A DNA stretch of 61,940 bases from Flavobacteriales bacterium UBA4110 (GTDB lineage: Bacteria; Bacteroidota; Bacteroidia; Flavobacteriales; Weeksellaceae): NCBI GenBank assembly GCA_002383165.1, contig DFXK01000003.1, positions 132,187 through 194,126 of the forward strand, read 5' to 3'. Under the pieces are notes generated by a model that made no database searches, was not told where the DNA came from, and saw nothing but the letters and a program-made list of their open reading frames with translations. The position numbers and the translations under genes are program-made. Position 1 is the stretch's first letter. The number at the start of each line of letters is the position of its first letter. Below, one piece after another: positions 1 to 9,104 of this stretch.

Positions 1-1295
1 TGATTTCAAACAGTGGAGAATCCAAAAAAATAGCCTCTATTGCAACGCCAACTCCTTTGAAACCCATTTTCTCCAAACCATTAATGGACGACAACAGCCG
101 AGACGTTTCTAATGATGATTTCCCGAGAGATTGGATTGTGGTTTTAGCACCAACAAAAGCTTACGGAAAAAGCAATGCCGGAACTCCAAATCAACTGACC
201 TATCTTCGGATTTCTCCGGAAGGCGCGGTAAAGGAACAATTTAATTTTTCTGCACCATCGGCAGGTTTCCGTATTCTTAATGCTTATAACAAAGGAAATG
301 AAGTGATCTTGTACGGTTTAGGAATTAAAAAAGAAGGAAAATATGCGGAAGAAATCTTAGGAGCTACCGTGTCGCCATCAAGTATGGATGATGAGGAACA
401 AGCCGCCGCTAAATCTACTGGAGGAATGCTCGGAGGAATCGGAAAAATGGCGAATATGGTTTCCGGAAAAGACGATATGGCTCCGTCACAGCAATCACTG
501 GACAATGCCTTGGACGAAAAAAAATATGACGACTTTATCATTGCAAAAGTTTCCGGGGGAAATGTTTCTGTCATTAAAGCAACGCCTATGGCTGAACTTA
601 ACCAAAAAGCCGTTGCTGGTCCGGATATGAAGAAAGCTTTGGAATTCGACGGTAAAAAGTTTATTACCAATAATTTCCAAATTCTGAAAGATGGATCGAT
701 GATGCTGAGCGTACAGGATTACAAACCAAATGGTGGCGGAATAGGAGGCAACAAACTTTTGGGAGCATTAACAGGTATAAGTACAAGTAGAAGTGGAGGA
801 TATGATAGAGTTTATAAAGGAATGTATTTGCTGCATTTTGCTCCAGACGGGAATTTGGTAAGAAACTACACCGTACAGCTCGATCAGAAAAATAAGAAAG
901 GATTTTTCAATAATTCACCTATGACCGCAGATAATTTCCCTGCCGTAGGATATTTAATCGAAAGCAAAGACGGAAAATCGGTTAACTGGATTATGGAAAT
1001 TGTGAAAGCCATTGATAAAGACACCAGTTTTAGTTCAATGAGCAATTATTTCACAGGAACCACCACCAATACCACAACCACCACGTATTCACCATTCTAT
1101 AGTATTGAATATGGTAAGATTAATCTTTCTACCGGGAAATCTTCAGAATTTAGAACGTTAGGTGATTTAGAGAAAAAGAAATATTACCTCTACGATAAGC
1201 ATAACCGCATACAGATTGGCGACTATATTTATTTCTTCAGCGAAACTCCCAATGGCGACCGACTTTTGGTTTCCAGAATGGATGTGAACCAATAA
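1..1295 (+). CDS. Hypothetical protein, 5' end outside the window
   Basis: The reading frame is open from the left edge (codons start at base 3), so the TTG at 57 is not a convincing start and the gene is partial. At least 430 residues are visible. The sequence alternates short beta-type segments with Gly/Asn-rich turns (FAPDGNLVRNYTVQL, YLIESKDGKSVNWIM), like a beta-propeller or surface beta protein. A Met/Gly-rich stretch lies near residues 120-145 and a Thr-rich run (TTTNTTTTT) near 340. No catalytic motif was recognised. A hairpin terminator follows the stop directly. Function unknown; a cell-envelope role is only inferred from composition and neighbours. Confidence 0.75.
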   Translation, partial: ISNSGESKKIASIATPTPLKPIFSKPLMDDNSRDVSNDDFPRDWIVVLAPTKAYGKSNAGTPNQLTYLRISPEGAVKEQFNFSAPSAGFRILNAYNKGNEVILYGLGIKKEGKYAEEILGATVSPSSMDDEEQAAAKSTGGMLGGIGKMANMVSGKDDMAPSQQSLDNALDEKKYDDFIIAKVSGGNVSVIKATPMAELNQKAVAGPDMKKALEFDGKKFITNNFQILKDGSMMLSVQDYKPNGGGIGGNKLLGALTGISTSRSGGYDRVYKGMYLLHFAPDGNLVRNYTVQLDQKNKKGFFNNSPMTADNFPAVGYLIESKDGKSVNWIMEIVKAIDKDTSFSSMSNYFTGTTTNTTTTTYSPFYSIEYGKINLSTGKSSEFRTLGDLEKKKYYLYDKHNRIQIGDYIYFFSETPNGDRLLVSRMDVNQ

Positions 1296-1307
1296 AAATC
1301 TGTGATT

Positions 1308-1344
1308 CCGTGCCCGTGTAACTTAGTTTCCGGGTGCGGTTTTC
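1308..1344 (+). terminator. Rho-independent terminator
   Basis: The arms CCGTGCCCG (1308-1316) and CGGGTGCGG (1331-1339) pair over 9 bp with two G-T pairs, and a TTTTCT tract follows. It ends the partial gene upstream. Confidence 0.75.
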
Positions 1345-1370
1345 TATTAACCAAATTAAAATTTTATAGT

Positions 1371-1817
1371 ATGAAAAATCTATTTTTTTATTTTAGAACC
1401 TTGATGGTATTGGTGCTTCTATTCATTTCTTGTGACAGAAAAGATGATGCAACAAGCACTGCAACTTCCTCAACTGCAGGATTTACTTGGAAGGAAGACT
1501 CACAAAGTGCATCAGAACAGAAAGCTTCTTCCGCCTATTTTCAGGGGAGTTCCATTTTCGCACTTAATGCTTCTAATGCTACTGTGTTCGAAATTAATCT
1601 GATGAAAAGTTCCGCGGTAGGAACCTATACTTTCGACGGCGATTACATTAAAGGTACAGCTCTGGTTTACGTCACCAAAAATTTCAACGCTACCGGTGGA
1701 ACCATCACCATAACTGAAAAAACGGACTCCAAAGTTTCAGGAAAATTTGAAGCTACCGGAACAGGAAACGGCATTACAAAAGTTTACGGAACGTTCACAG
1801 GTATTCCGGTAAAGTAA
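1371..1817 (+). CDS. Small secreted lipoprotein, DUF6252-like
   Basis: 148 residues from the ATG at 1371. The frame stays open upstream to 1302, but that part runs through the terminator hairpin, so 1371 is the better start. The N-terminus is a signal peptide with a lipobox (LLFISC), then a charged linker (DRKDD) and a Thr/Ser-rich stretch. The rest is beta-rich (GTYTFDGDYIKGTALVY; KVSGKFEATGTG), like the small Bacteroidota lipoproteins grouped as DUF6252. Role unknown. It probably sits in the outer membrane facing the periplasm or the cell surface. Confidence 0.75.
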   Translation: MKNLFFYFRTLMVLVLLFISCDRKDDATSTATSSTAGFTWKEDSQSASEQKASSAYFQGSSIFALNASNATVFEINLMKSSAVGTYTFDGDYIKGTALVYVTKNFNATGGTITITEKTDSKVSGKFEATGTGNGITKVYGTFTGIPVK

Positions 1818-1842
1818 ATTTTGATTTATTCTTACCTTGGCG

Positions 1843-1869
1843 AACCCTGAAGTCCGCCGGGGTTTTTTA
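1843..1869 (+). terminator. Probable terminator
   Basis: A short stem AACCC (1843-1847) / GGGTT (1860-1864) is followed by T6. It is modest in stability but well placed between the lipoprotein gene and the next secreted-protein gene. Confidence 0.5.
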
Positions 1870-1888
1870 CCTTTTAAAATATTCAGAC

Positions 1889-4231
1889 ATGAAAAAAATT
1901 CTACTTTTCAGTTTAATGATGCTGGGCATTACAGGCAGCGCCCAGCTTACAATTGTGAAAGACGTATCTGCAACGGGTTTAAGACCTACCGATAACGAGC
2001 ATTTCATCTGGCAGAACAACCGCTGGAACGGTAAACACTATTACGGGGTTACAGTTACACCAAGCGTTGCCATTGCGGTGACTGACGGAACCGACGCGGG
2101 AACAAAGGTGATTAAAAATTTAGGGCATTCCGGTGTTCTAAGTGCTGCAATAAAGGCCATAATTCCCGCAAAGGATCACTTTTATATTCACGTCTATGTA
2201 TATAAAAGTTGGAGTCCTTATATTCAGTATGATGAACTCTGGAAGTCGGATGGTACAGACGCAGGAACTGTATTGCTGAAAAGGTTCGATGAACGGGGAG
2301 CGACTACTGAAGGCATATCCATCACCACTGATCAATATGAAGCAGCAAACCGCTCCCTCAGTGGTAATGAAATGTACTTTTACGGATATACAGGCAGTAA
2401 TGGCAGAAAAATATGGAAAACGGATGGCACTGCTGCTGGTACCTCAATGATCGCTGATATATCCGCTAATGCACTGACAAGACTGAATGATGATGTTTAT
2501 TTTGCTTCCGATTTTAAATTGTGGAAAATCAGCGGCACTACGGGAAGCGTAGAACTGATTGATGTTCCGAATATTTTTATTGTAGCTACTATGCGCATGG
2601 CGGCGTTTAAAAACAAACTCTATTTTATGGGTTTTGATGAAACCAATGGGGTAGAGTTATGGTCCTCCGACGGTACGCCTTCCGGAACAAAAATTTTTAC
2701 CAACACCTCGCCGCTTACCAATAATGTGTACAGTCTCACGACTTTTAATCTCACGTCCACGGATGATTATCTCCTCTTTTCAACTTTGCATAACGCTTCC
2801 GTCAACACCCGGCATACGCTATACCGCACCGATGGAACGCTCGGCGGTACCGTGCAGCTTTCGCCTGCTGATGCAGTAGATGCGGGAACGAGTTCGGGCT
2901 CCATGTTTTCCAAAACCAATGAGAATTTTTACTGTTTTAATATGAACCAGAAAACCATCTTCCGGACCAATTATCAGGAAAACGGTTACTCAATTGTTTC
3001 TACAGGTGCCTATAATGCAGGAAATCTCGTCGATTATAAAGGTACTGCCTGGTATGCTGGTGGAACCGCCAGTATGTCCGGAAATAATGATTTCGCGGAA
3101 CCGCACCGTACCGACGGCGTTCAGACCGTAAAAACCTTTGATATCATCACGCTGATGCAGGGAACTAATAATATCGGCTCCAATCCTTTTGGCTTTCATG
3201 AATTAAACGGGAATCTGTATTTTTTTGCAGGCCTGGGAAATGCGATGAAGCTGTACAAGTTTCAGGGTGACTATACCTTCAACAGGTCAGCCGGCAATTC
3301 GTGGAACGCTCCCGCCAACTGGAATACTGGGGTGGTGCCGCTTTCTTCTGAAGACACTCTGGTTCCTGCTGGTTCGGATGTTGAAATTTCATCTGCAACA
3401 TCAGCAAGAAATCTTGCGCTCAATGCGCCACTACATATTGTTTCCGGCAGTTTAAACCTTGCAGGAAATTTAAATTTAAATTCAAAAATCACTTTAAACG
3501 GGAACAATTTAAACTTAAAAGGCAATTCCTCCCAAATCACCAACGGAAATTCTACCAATTACATCGTCACCAACGGAACTGGAACCGTAAATGTTGAAAA
3601 TCTAAATTCCGCAAGAGGAACTGTAAACTTACCAATCGGAACGGCCACGCATTACAATCCGGTTTCCATCGCAAACACTGGAACTTCCGATACGTTTTCA
3701 GCGAGAGTTTCCGATGGAATTGCCAACACTACGAATGGTGCGGTAAACGCCACCTGGGAAATCTCCGAAGCAACTGCAGGCGGAAGTAATGTGAGTTTAA
3801 CTTTAGGTTGGAATGCATCCCAACAAAATGCAGCATTTGATTCCGGAACTGCAAAAGTCGGACATTACCTAAACGGTAACTGGGCTGAGGAAAACTCTGG
3901 AAGCGTTTTAAATAACAACATTACAGCCACAGGAATTTCTTCTTTCTCTCCATTTGCCGTGATGAATTTCGGAGCTTTAGCTGCTACAGATTTTTCAAAA
4001 TCAAAAGTTTCAGTTTATCCAAATCCTTTTAATGAAAACCTAAATATTTCAACAGAAAATGGTGGAGTAGTGCACTTCTACGATTTGAGCGGAAAACTCG
4101 TTTCAACATCAATTTTGATGAAAGGAACACATTCTTTGAACAAATCCTCGCTTGCTAATGGCGTTTACATTTATCAGATAAAAAACACAAATGGTGAAAT
4201 TCTTTCTTCAGGGAAAGTGATTAAAAAATAA
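1889..4231 (+). CDS. T9SS-sorted secreted protein with DGT-AGT repeats
   Basis: 780 residues. Residues 1-18 are a signal peptide ending GSAQ. The first ~440 residues repeat the pattern LWKSDGTDAGT / IWKTDGTAAGT / LWSSDGTPSGT / LYRTDGTLGGT, the ELWKSDGTxxGT repeat of flavobacterial secreted propeller-like proteins. The middle (about 470-690) is Asn/Gly-rich and beta-helical in look (SLNLAGNLNLNSKITLNGNN). The C-terminal ~75 residues are a type A T9SS sorting domain (VSVYPNPFNENL ... LANGVYIYQI ... GKVIKK). It should be exported by Sec, cross the outer membrane by T9SS and be released or surface-anchored. Ligand unknown. A strong terminator follows. Confidence 0.92.
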   Translation: MKKILLFSLMMLGITGSAQLTIVKDVSATGLRPTDNEHFIWQNNRWNGKHYYGVTVTPSVAIAVTDGTDAGTKVIKNLGHSGVLSAAIKAIIPAKDHFYIHVYVYKSWSPYIQYDELWKSDGTDAGTVLLKRFDERGATTEGISITTDQYEAANRSLSGNEMYFYGYTGSNGRKIWKTDGTAAGTSMIADISANALTRLNDDVYFASDFKLWKISGTTGSVELIDVPNIFIVATMRMAAFKNKLYFMGFDETNGVELWSSDGTPSGTKIFTNTSPLTNNVYSLTTFNLTSTDDYLLFSTLHNASVNTRHTLYRTDGTLGGTVQLSPADAVDAGTSSGSMFSKTNENFYCFNMNQKTIFRTNYQENGYSIVSTGAYNAGNLVDYKGTAWYAGGTASMSGNNDFAEPHRTDGVQTVKTFDIITLMQGTNNIGSNPFGFHELNGNLYFFAGLGNAMKLYKFQGDYTFNRSAGNSWNAPANWNTGVVPLSSEDTLVPAGSDVEISSATSARNLALNAPLHIVSGSLNLAGNLNLNSKITLNGNNLNLKGNSSQITNGNSTNYIVTNGTGTVNVENLNSARGTVNLPIGTATHYNPVSIANTGTSDTFSARVSDGIANTTNGAVNATWEISEATAGGSNVSLTLGWNASQQNAAFDSGTAKVGHYLNGNWAEENSGSVLNNNITATGISSFSPFAVMNFGALAATDFSKSKVSVYPNPFNENLNISTENGGVVHFYDLSGKLVSTSILMKGTHSLNKSSLANGVYIYQIKNTNGEILSSGKVIKK

Positions 4232-4260
4232 ATTACATTTCGATGGATTCGTACAAAGAA

Positions 4261-4291
4261 AATCCAGTTGAGCAGATCAACTGGATTTTTG
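4261..4291 (+). terminator. Rho-independent terminator
   Basis: A perfect 11-bp stem, AATCCAGTTGA (4261-4271) / TCAACTGGATT (4277-4287), has a 5-base loop and is followed by T's. It ends the T9SS protein gene. Confidence 0.88.
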
Positions 4292-4433
4292 TTTAAAAAT
4301 ATTTTAATTAAATATTTTTTCTAGGAAAGGGTAGTTCTTAAAAAACTTCTGTTCAGCAATACTTTCATTATTGGACTTCTAGCGATCAACTGAAGTATTT
4401 TACCGAGCAGCTATTGATGAGAGCTTTATAATA

Positions 4434-5210
4434 CTATTTTTTATGATAATCTCCTGCTAAACTTGCACCGCCGCCACAAAAGTAATTTAATGCGAATCTA
4501 TCGTCAAATTTCGAAGTAAAGACTTCGGCAGTTTTATCCTTAAATAAAATAGTCATCGTCCCTTTTAAATCTTTATTGATGGTTTTTAAATCAACATCAA
4601 TTTGATTATTCACTAACTTTCCTTTGCCCTCAAACGTACATCCTTTTGCAGCACCGGCAAATGAAATTTTCACTGAATAAATACTGTCATTTTCAGATTT
4701 CAATTCCAGAATTTGGTTGTATCCTTTTCCGCTTTGGTTGGTGCTATAGGTACCGTTCAATTGAGTGGGCGTGAATGCTTTTATTTCTTTAAAAATATAA
4801 TTTTTGGCTAATTCTCCACTTACTTCTTTCTTATCAGCATCTAATCTAACCAAGGTTTTGTTTGGTTTTACCAGATAATATTCTTTAGGCGAATTTGGGA
4901 TGGATACTTCAATAATATCATCCTTCTTTGTCCAGGTACCATTCTCGTTTTCAGAGGTACCATCGCTGTCTAAATACGATGAACTTTTAACCGCTTTGTT
5001 GTCATTTTGAAAGGTAATATAGGTTTCGATTCCCATACAATCTGCACAAGGCAATGTTGCCATGTAGATTCCTGAAGGAAAATCATTATTCTGCTGTGCC
5101 TCTGTTTTTGTCTGCTCTTTATTTGCAGTTTCAACGGTTGATTTACTGTCGCTGCAAGAAACAAAAATGGTGGTTAGTGCTGCTACGGTTAAAAATTTAA
5201 ATGTGTTCAT
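4434..5210 (-). CDS. NlpE-like copper/envelope-stress lipoprotein
   Basis: 258 residues. The signal peptide ends in a lipobox (TTIFVSC), so the mature protein is lipid-anchored. Residues ~45-150 match the NlpE N-terminal domain: GIYMATLPCADCMGIETYI holds the CxxC pair and the pattern is followed by ENGTWTKKDD. In E. coli NlpE the CxxC domain senses copper or envelope stress and signals to Cpx; Bacteroidota homologues are common but their partner is not known to me. The C-terminal half (about 150-258) is a second beta domain with two further cysteines (AKGCTFEG, NYFCGGG). It lies just past the distal end of the cassette array and in the same orientation, but no intact cassette site follows it, so I take it as chromosomal. 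Confidence 0.85.
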   Translation of the reverse strand: MNTFKFLTVAALTTIFVSCSDSKSTVETANKEQTKTEAQQNNDFPSGIYMATLPCADCMGIETYITFQNDNKAVKSSSYLDSDGTSENENGTWTKKDDIIEVSIPNSPKEYYLVKPNKTLVRLDADKKEVSGELAKNYIFKEIKAFTPTQLNGTYSTNQSGKGYNQILELKSENDSIYSVKISFAGAAKGCTFEGKGKLVNNQIDVDLKTINKDLKGTMTILFKDKTAEVFTSKFDDRFALNYFCGGGASLAGDYHKK

Positions 5211-5626
5211 AATCTTTTTATTGAGATTAATTTAAAATATTTGATTACCTAATTAATGATTTTAAAATACCAATTAAGGCCTTGCGAAGTACTAAAATAG
5301 AAGAATTAGAACTAATTATTTTTGATATAAGATTAAAATTTCCATCGAAGAACTGCTGTTATCTTTGCGGGTGAATTCCCATATTGCAAAAAATAGCAAT
5401 CTTAACTTTTGGTAGCTTCACTACTCGCAAAGCTTTGTAAAGATCAATTAAAAAGGGCTACAACTCACTTACAAAAAAGAGACCATTCTAGAGGTCTCTT
5501 CAGTATTTTTAAAAATTTTTTCCATAAACACATAAGGTTGAAAACTTGCGAAGTTTGCGTTCAACATGGTTTGCGTTTTTTGATTTGGAACTTAGGGAAT
5601 GTATGGTTTTTAGCTACCGTATTTAT
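5211..5626. other. Gene-less stretch with decayed cassette-end sequence
   Basis: No convincing gene. An 82-codon frame at 5409-5657 (+) runs antisense into the end of the SIR2 gene and looks like no protein. The stretch holds a degenerate long inverted repeat (5268-5445, listed separately), a short hairpin AGAGACC / GGTCTCT at 5478-5499 followed by T's, and a GCGAAG-like fragment near 5550 (CTTGCGAAGTTTGCG) that may be another relic of a cassette-end site. Confidence 0.5.
5268..5445 (-). repeat. Decayed attC-like site closing cassette 6
   Basis: The arms GGCCTTGCGAAGTACT (5278-5293) and ACTACTCGCAAAGCTT (5420-5435) pair imperfectly, and the GCGAAG arm is the one seen in the five intact sites. 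The boxes have drifted: CCAAT replaces the AAC box and GTAAAGAT (5437-5444) replaces GTTAGCGAT, the head box of cassette 6. Spacing (about 180 bp) is close to the 196-198 bp of the long intact sites. The decay matches the broken genes of this cassette. Confidence 0.45.
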
Positions 5627-6490
5627 TTACCATGATTGTGTATTTGCTATATCTTGACGCTTATTTTCCACTAAAGTAACTAATGCAGCTAATGAGTTCG
5701 TTAAAAGTTGGTGATCGTTTGACGAATCATATTCCAAAATATTTAAACTCATTGTTTCCTTGACAATTTCTTTAACTTTTATGTTTAATGCATTTTTTGG
5801 CATAATTATATGGTGTTTTTTTGACAAAGGAAATTTAAATGTAAAATCTTCTAATAGTAATCTTATATCCGGATCATTTGTACCGCAACCTATAAAAATA
5901 AAAGTATGTGTAAGTGAAAGTGCCTCGATAATACTATAAAAGTTCCTGTATTTTGTTCTTGCTGCAGAGTAATCTTTCCTTGTAAAAATCAGATTATCAG
6001 TATTATCTACTGTTCCATGAATTTTTATAATCAAAGGTTCAGGACGTCTTATACAATCAACTATATCTTCATCTGTGAATTTTTTTATGATTATACTTCC
6101 TTGAGAAGTTGTATTTGCATAGGTGTCATAAATCTTATCAAAGTTTGGAGTTATAACAATTCGAGAATCAAGATTATAAATATGCTGATGAATATCAGCG
6201 GGTGTAAATCGTGGATTCAAGAATTCATCTTTAATTAGAGTATTAAAATCATCTCGTCCTAATTCTTTTTTTATTAATTCACAAGCTGTTAAGAAATCGC
6301 CAGATTTTATTTGACGATTAATTTCAGTTTTTCCAACTAACCTTTCCGATGCATTCACCAAGAACTCTTTCCAATCCTTAGGTCTTATACCATCTTAATT
6401 AGTTGAGTTTTTAGACACTCCCGCGCCAATTACAAGAACTGATTTTCTTCGTGCTATATCACTAATTAAATCGTTTGGCTAATTAATCAT
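5627..6490 (-). pseudogene. SIR2-family (SIR2_2-like) NAD-binding protein, broken
   Basis: An open frame of 244 codons (5627-6361) is the C-terminal part of a SIR2-like protein. Upstream in the same frame the NAD-binding motif VLVIGAGVS is present, but an in-frame TAA (6396-6398) and a TAG at codon 4 (6479-6481) interrupt it. Visible SIR2 features are ITPNFDKIYD, the catalytic-His motif IIKIHGTVDN and FIGCGTNDPD. The ATG at 6488-6490 overlaps the end of the ParA gene, which suggests translational coupling. SIR2_2 domains in bacteria often act as NAD hydrolases in phage defence; that role here is inference. Two stop codons make an active product unlikely unless translation restarts inside the gene. 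Confidence 0.75.
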
Positions 6491-7478
6491 TTCTTACGAT
6501 ATTAATTAAAAGGTTTGATGTGATTTCTTGTAAAGTAATGTCGTATTCTTTCACTTTATTAAGATGTGCACCGACAACACCATGTTCAGACTTTAATTCA
6601 AAAATTGGAACATTACTACTTTGCGATAAAGGTATAAGACTGTCTAAGTTTGGGATTTCTCCAAGTTTAATCTTTTCAAGTTTAATTGAATTATTGGCTA
6701 CAAGATATTTTTGAACTGTAATAGGTATTTTTTTTATAATTTTCTCATAAGCGTTTACAGGACGTTTTATTCCCGCAACAGTTTTAGCAGTATATTGCTG
6801 AGTGATATAACCAGCAAACTGTAAATTCCATGATATTTTATCGTTATTTATTTTGAAATCTTCATTTTCTTTTTCTAGATAATCTTCCAAACCTCTATGC
6901 AATTGTTTCTTCCATTCATTTAGAGAAATCGAAATATTCTCTAATGCTTGAAGACTGAAAATATCTGATGACATAGGAACAATAAAAAAATCGGAAGCTG
7001 CAAGTATTGACCTATTAAGAGCTCCTAAAGATGGACCAACATCAAAAAAGACATAATCGTAATCATCTTTTACTTTTTCAAGTAAATCTTTAAATAATAA
7101 AGTTGTTTGTAATCCTCGATAATCACCAGATTTCCATCTAACCAATCTTTACTTAAAAAATCTTCAGCTAATGATAATTGGGTATCACCTGGAATGATAT
7201 CAACTTTAAAGTATTGACTTTTAATTATTGGTAAATCAGTCTTTAGATATCCTTTACCTTTCTGTAAATGTTTAATAATTTTATAAAGTGTATGTCCATC
7301 TTTATAAATTTCTTCAATTTTAGGATATTCCAACATGTATGTTGTAGCATTACACTGAGGATCTGCATCGATCACTAATATCTTGAAGTTTTTTTATTTT
7401 TAAATAAGATGCGAGGTTGCACAATAAACTGGTTTTTCCTACTCCTCCTTTATTATTGAAAACTACAATTGATTTCAT
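6483..7478 (-). pseudogene. ParA/MinD-type ATPase, two frameshifts
   Basis: The start is at 7478, 20 bases after the cassette-6 head box (7499-7507). The deviant Walker A (NNKGGVGKTS) is at residues ~8-17, then the frame is lost at a short T run near 7390. The next frame holds VIDADPQCNAT. The frame is lost again near 7135, where a single base is missing between WLDG and KSGDYRG, and the last frame carries Walker B (YVFFDVGPSLGALNRS). Put together it is a complete ParA-like ATPase of about 330 residues. It is paired with SIR2, not with a ParB gene, so plasmid partition is unlikely. The frameshifts could be real or sequencing errors; resequencing would decide. Confidence 0.75.
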
Positions 7479-7498
7479 GTGTGATATTTGATTTTATT

Positions 7499-7696
7499 AT
7501 CGCTAACGTTTTGGGGCTTTGCGAAGTGCGGGAATTCGAAGAACCAAAAGTTCAAGAATCCGTAAACGAGGCAAATGCTTTTTCAGATTGTCTAATTTAA
7601 AGAAAAAAAACAATATGAAAAGCAGTTGCGGATTATTATTACAAAATTTTCAGCTTTGCACTTAATCCCGCATTTTGCAAAACCTATGTTAGCTGT
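7499..7696 (-). repeat. attC-like site closing cassette 5 (long type)
   Basis: The outer boxes are ATCGCTAAC (7499-7507, start box of cassette 6 read on minus) and GTTAGCTGT (7688-7696, matches the start box of cassette 5). The inner arms TTTGCGAAGTGCGGG (7518-7532) and CCCGCATTTTGCAAA (7667-7681) pair over 15 bp with two G-T pairs on the plus strand. A nested stem inside pairs ATGCTTTTTCAGATTGT with ACAATATGAAAAGCAG. Total 198 bp. Confidence 0.82.
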
Positions 7697-8054
7697 AGTT
7701 TTTTTTGTGTTTGGCATTTAGAATTACAAAAGTCAAATATCCAACTAGAAAAATTGCTAACGGAATTTCAAACGATAAATAATTAAACATTCTAGTCGGA
7801 ACTTGGCTAACTCTTGAAATTATTGGTGCTAACATTAAAAAGAAGCTCAAAATTGTTGTTTTAATATTAGTTTTCCATTTTGTAAAATTTAAACCAAATC
7901 CAATAACGGCAAGAATTGCAAAAATTTGGTCAATATTTCCAAAATCAAAAATGGTAAATAAAATCCAGCAAATAAATGGAAGTCCAATCATTTGTCCTGC
8001 AAGAATTATAAAACAGTATGATATTAGTGATATTATTCTACTTGATTTAATCAT
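7689..8054 (-). CDS. Small membrane protein, cassette 5 gene 2
   Basis: 121 residues from the ATG at 8054, which overlaps the end of the upstream gene by 8 bases; the longer frame start at 8093 lies inside that gene. The protein has about four hydrophobic segments (for example ISYCFIILAGQMIGLPFICWILF and IPLAIFLVGYLTFVILN). The stop codon TAA sits inside the tail box (CAGCTAAC on minus), typical of compact cassettes. No family recognised. It is probably co-translated with its partner at 8047-8430, and the pairing of a soluble protein with a membrane protein is worth noting. Confidence 0.75.
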   Translation of the reverse strand: MIKSSRIISLISYCFIILAGQMIGLPFICWILFTIFDFGNIDQIFAILAVIGFGLNFTKWKTNIKTTILSFFLMLAPIISRVSQVPTRMFNYLSFEIPLAIFLVGYLTFVILNAKHKKNYS

Positions 8055-8430
8055 TTTCTTTGTCTTGTAAATACCACGTTTCGTCTTCATCAAATCTGAA
8101 TGTTTCTAATAAACTTGAATCTTCAAATCTAACTTTTATATCATTTGTTTCGGTAATTTGAAATTCTAGAATTTTCTGTCCTTTTAGGTAGTCCAATTTT
8201 TTACACCAATTTTCAAAATCAGAATTATATTCTTCATCATTCTCATAATCTTGATAAATTGGACATTCAAATGAAGAATTTATAAAGTTTTGATTTTTAA
8301 TTAGTCTCCAAACTGGATTAATCCACAGAATTTCATTTTCAATATCTTTTTTCAAATCAAAACAAAATGAATTTGCAGCAAGGAAAAAATCAGATTCGAT
8401 ATTTTTTAAATTTTCAATTTTTTCTTTCAC
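8047..8430 (-). CDS. Hypothetical acidic protein, cassette 5 gene 1
   Basis: 127 residues if the GTG at 8430 is used. The longest frame starts at 8517, but its first ~22 residues are a translation of the attC-like repeat, so I prefer the GTG about 22 bases after the head box (8452-8460). The protein is acidic and soluble, rich in Asp/Glu/Asn (CPIYQDYENDEEYNSDFENW), and ends with RFDEDETWYLQDKEND. No family recognised. The next gene overlaps it by 8 bases, so the two are likely translated together. Confidence 0.7.
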   Translation of the reverse strand: MKEKIENLKNIESDFFLAANSFCFDLKKDIENEILWINPVWRLIKNQNFINSSFECPIYQDYENDEEYNSDFENWCKKLDYLKGQKILEFQITETNDIKVRFEDSSLLETFRFDEDETWYLQDKEND

Positions 8431-8451
8431 GACGGTAGTTTGGATAAAATT

Positions 8452-8647
8452 ACAGCTAACGGAAAAAGTATTTGCGAAGGGCGGGCTAAATTTAACTGAA
8501 AGTTCAATTTCGACCAACCGGAGCAGATGCTTTTTCAGATTGTCTAAATTAATAAAAAAAACAATATGAAAAGTAGCTGCGGCTAAAGGAAACTGGTTTT
8601 TCTATTATATATTCAACCCCGCCTTTTGCAAATACTATGTTGTAGGC
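8452..8647 (-). repeat. attC-like site closing cassette 4 (long type)
   Basis: The boxes are ACAGCTAAC (8452-8460; start box of cassette 5) and GTTGTAGGC (8639-8647; matches the start box of cassette 4). The inner arms TATTTGCGAAGGGCGGG and CCCGCCTTTTGCAAATA pair with two G-T pairs on the plus strand. The nested stem GCAGATGCTTTTTCAGATT / AATATGAAAAGTAGCTGC is shared with the sites at 7499 and 9105. Total 196 bp. Confidence 0.82.
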
Positions 8648-8654
8648 AGTGCTT

Positions 8655-9077
8655 TTATAACAGTCCATTAAATTGTAAACCCAAAATTTTTCCACCAACT
8701 AAAATTACAGTTAAGATACCGCTCAAAATCAAAACCGTTGGAAAAAATAAAATGAGAAAAGTATTTAGAAAAATGTTACTAATTTTCCTGTCTTTGAATT
8801 TATTTTTAAGTTCATAAATAAATTTCTTGCGGATATATTTTATATAGACAAAAGTCAGAATGATAATATAAACTGCACTAATTAAAAATATAAGTTGTCC
8901 TTTTTGTAGAAATCTCTCATTATCAAAATATTTTTTAGAAATGTATTCATTTATGGGGATAAAAAAGAAACAAAAAATAACAAAATAGAAAAAACTGATG
9001 AGTAGGGTAATGGTAAATTCAGCGGGATGATTTTTACTCAAATATTTTTCAAAAAGTTTTGCGAAAATTAAATTCAT
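8655..9077 (-). CDS. Small membrane protein, cassette 4
   Basis: 140 residues. The ATG at 9077 lies 28 bases after the head box and the stop is 8 bases before the tail box, so the cassette carries almost nothing else. There are four predicted membrane segments: FTITLLISFFYFVIFCFFF, LIFLISAVYIIILTFVY, NIFLNTFLILFFP and ILSGILTVILVG. A basic loop (KYIRKKFIYELKNKFKDRK) separates the second and third. No family recognised. No promoter was seen in the cassette, so expression probably depends on read-through. Confidence 0.75.
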   Translation of the reverse strand: MNLIFAKLFEKYLSKNHPAEFTITLLISFFYFVIFCFFFIPINEYISKKYFDNERFLQKGQLIFLISAVYIIILTFVYIKYIRKKFIYELKNKFKDRKISNIFLNTFLILFFPTVLILSGILTVILVGGKILGLQFNGLL

Positions 9078-9104
9078 TTTGTTTTATGCGATTCAGTTAG
9101 CATT

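Noticed and set aside
5352..5406. Hairpin GTTATCTTTGCGGG ... AGCAATCTTAAC as a separate cassette-end site
   Set aside because: Its boxes have the GTT and AAC sides reversed relative to the five intact sites and the arms are short.
5409..5657. An 82-codon plus-strand frame next to the SIR2 gene
   Set aside because: It runs antisense into the end of SIR2 and across hairpins, has no recognisable composition and no ribosome-binding site.
5627..7478. ParA gene as a plasmid partition system
   Set aside because: No ParB or parS, and ParA is coupled to a SIR2 gene within a cassette.
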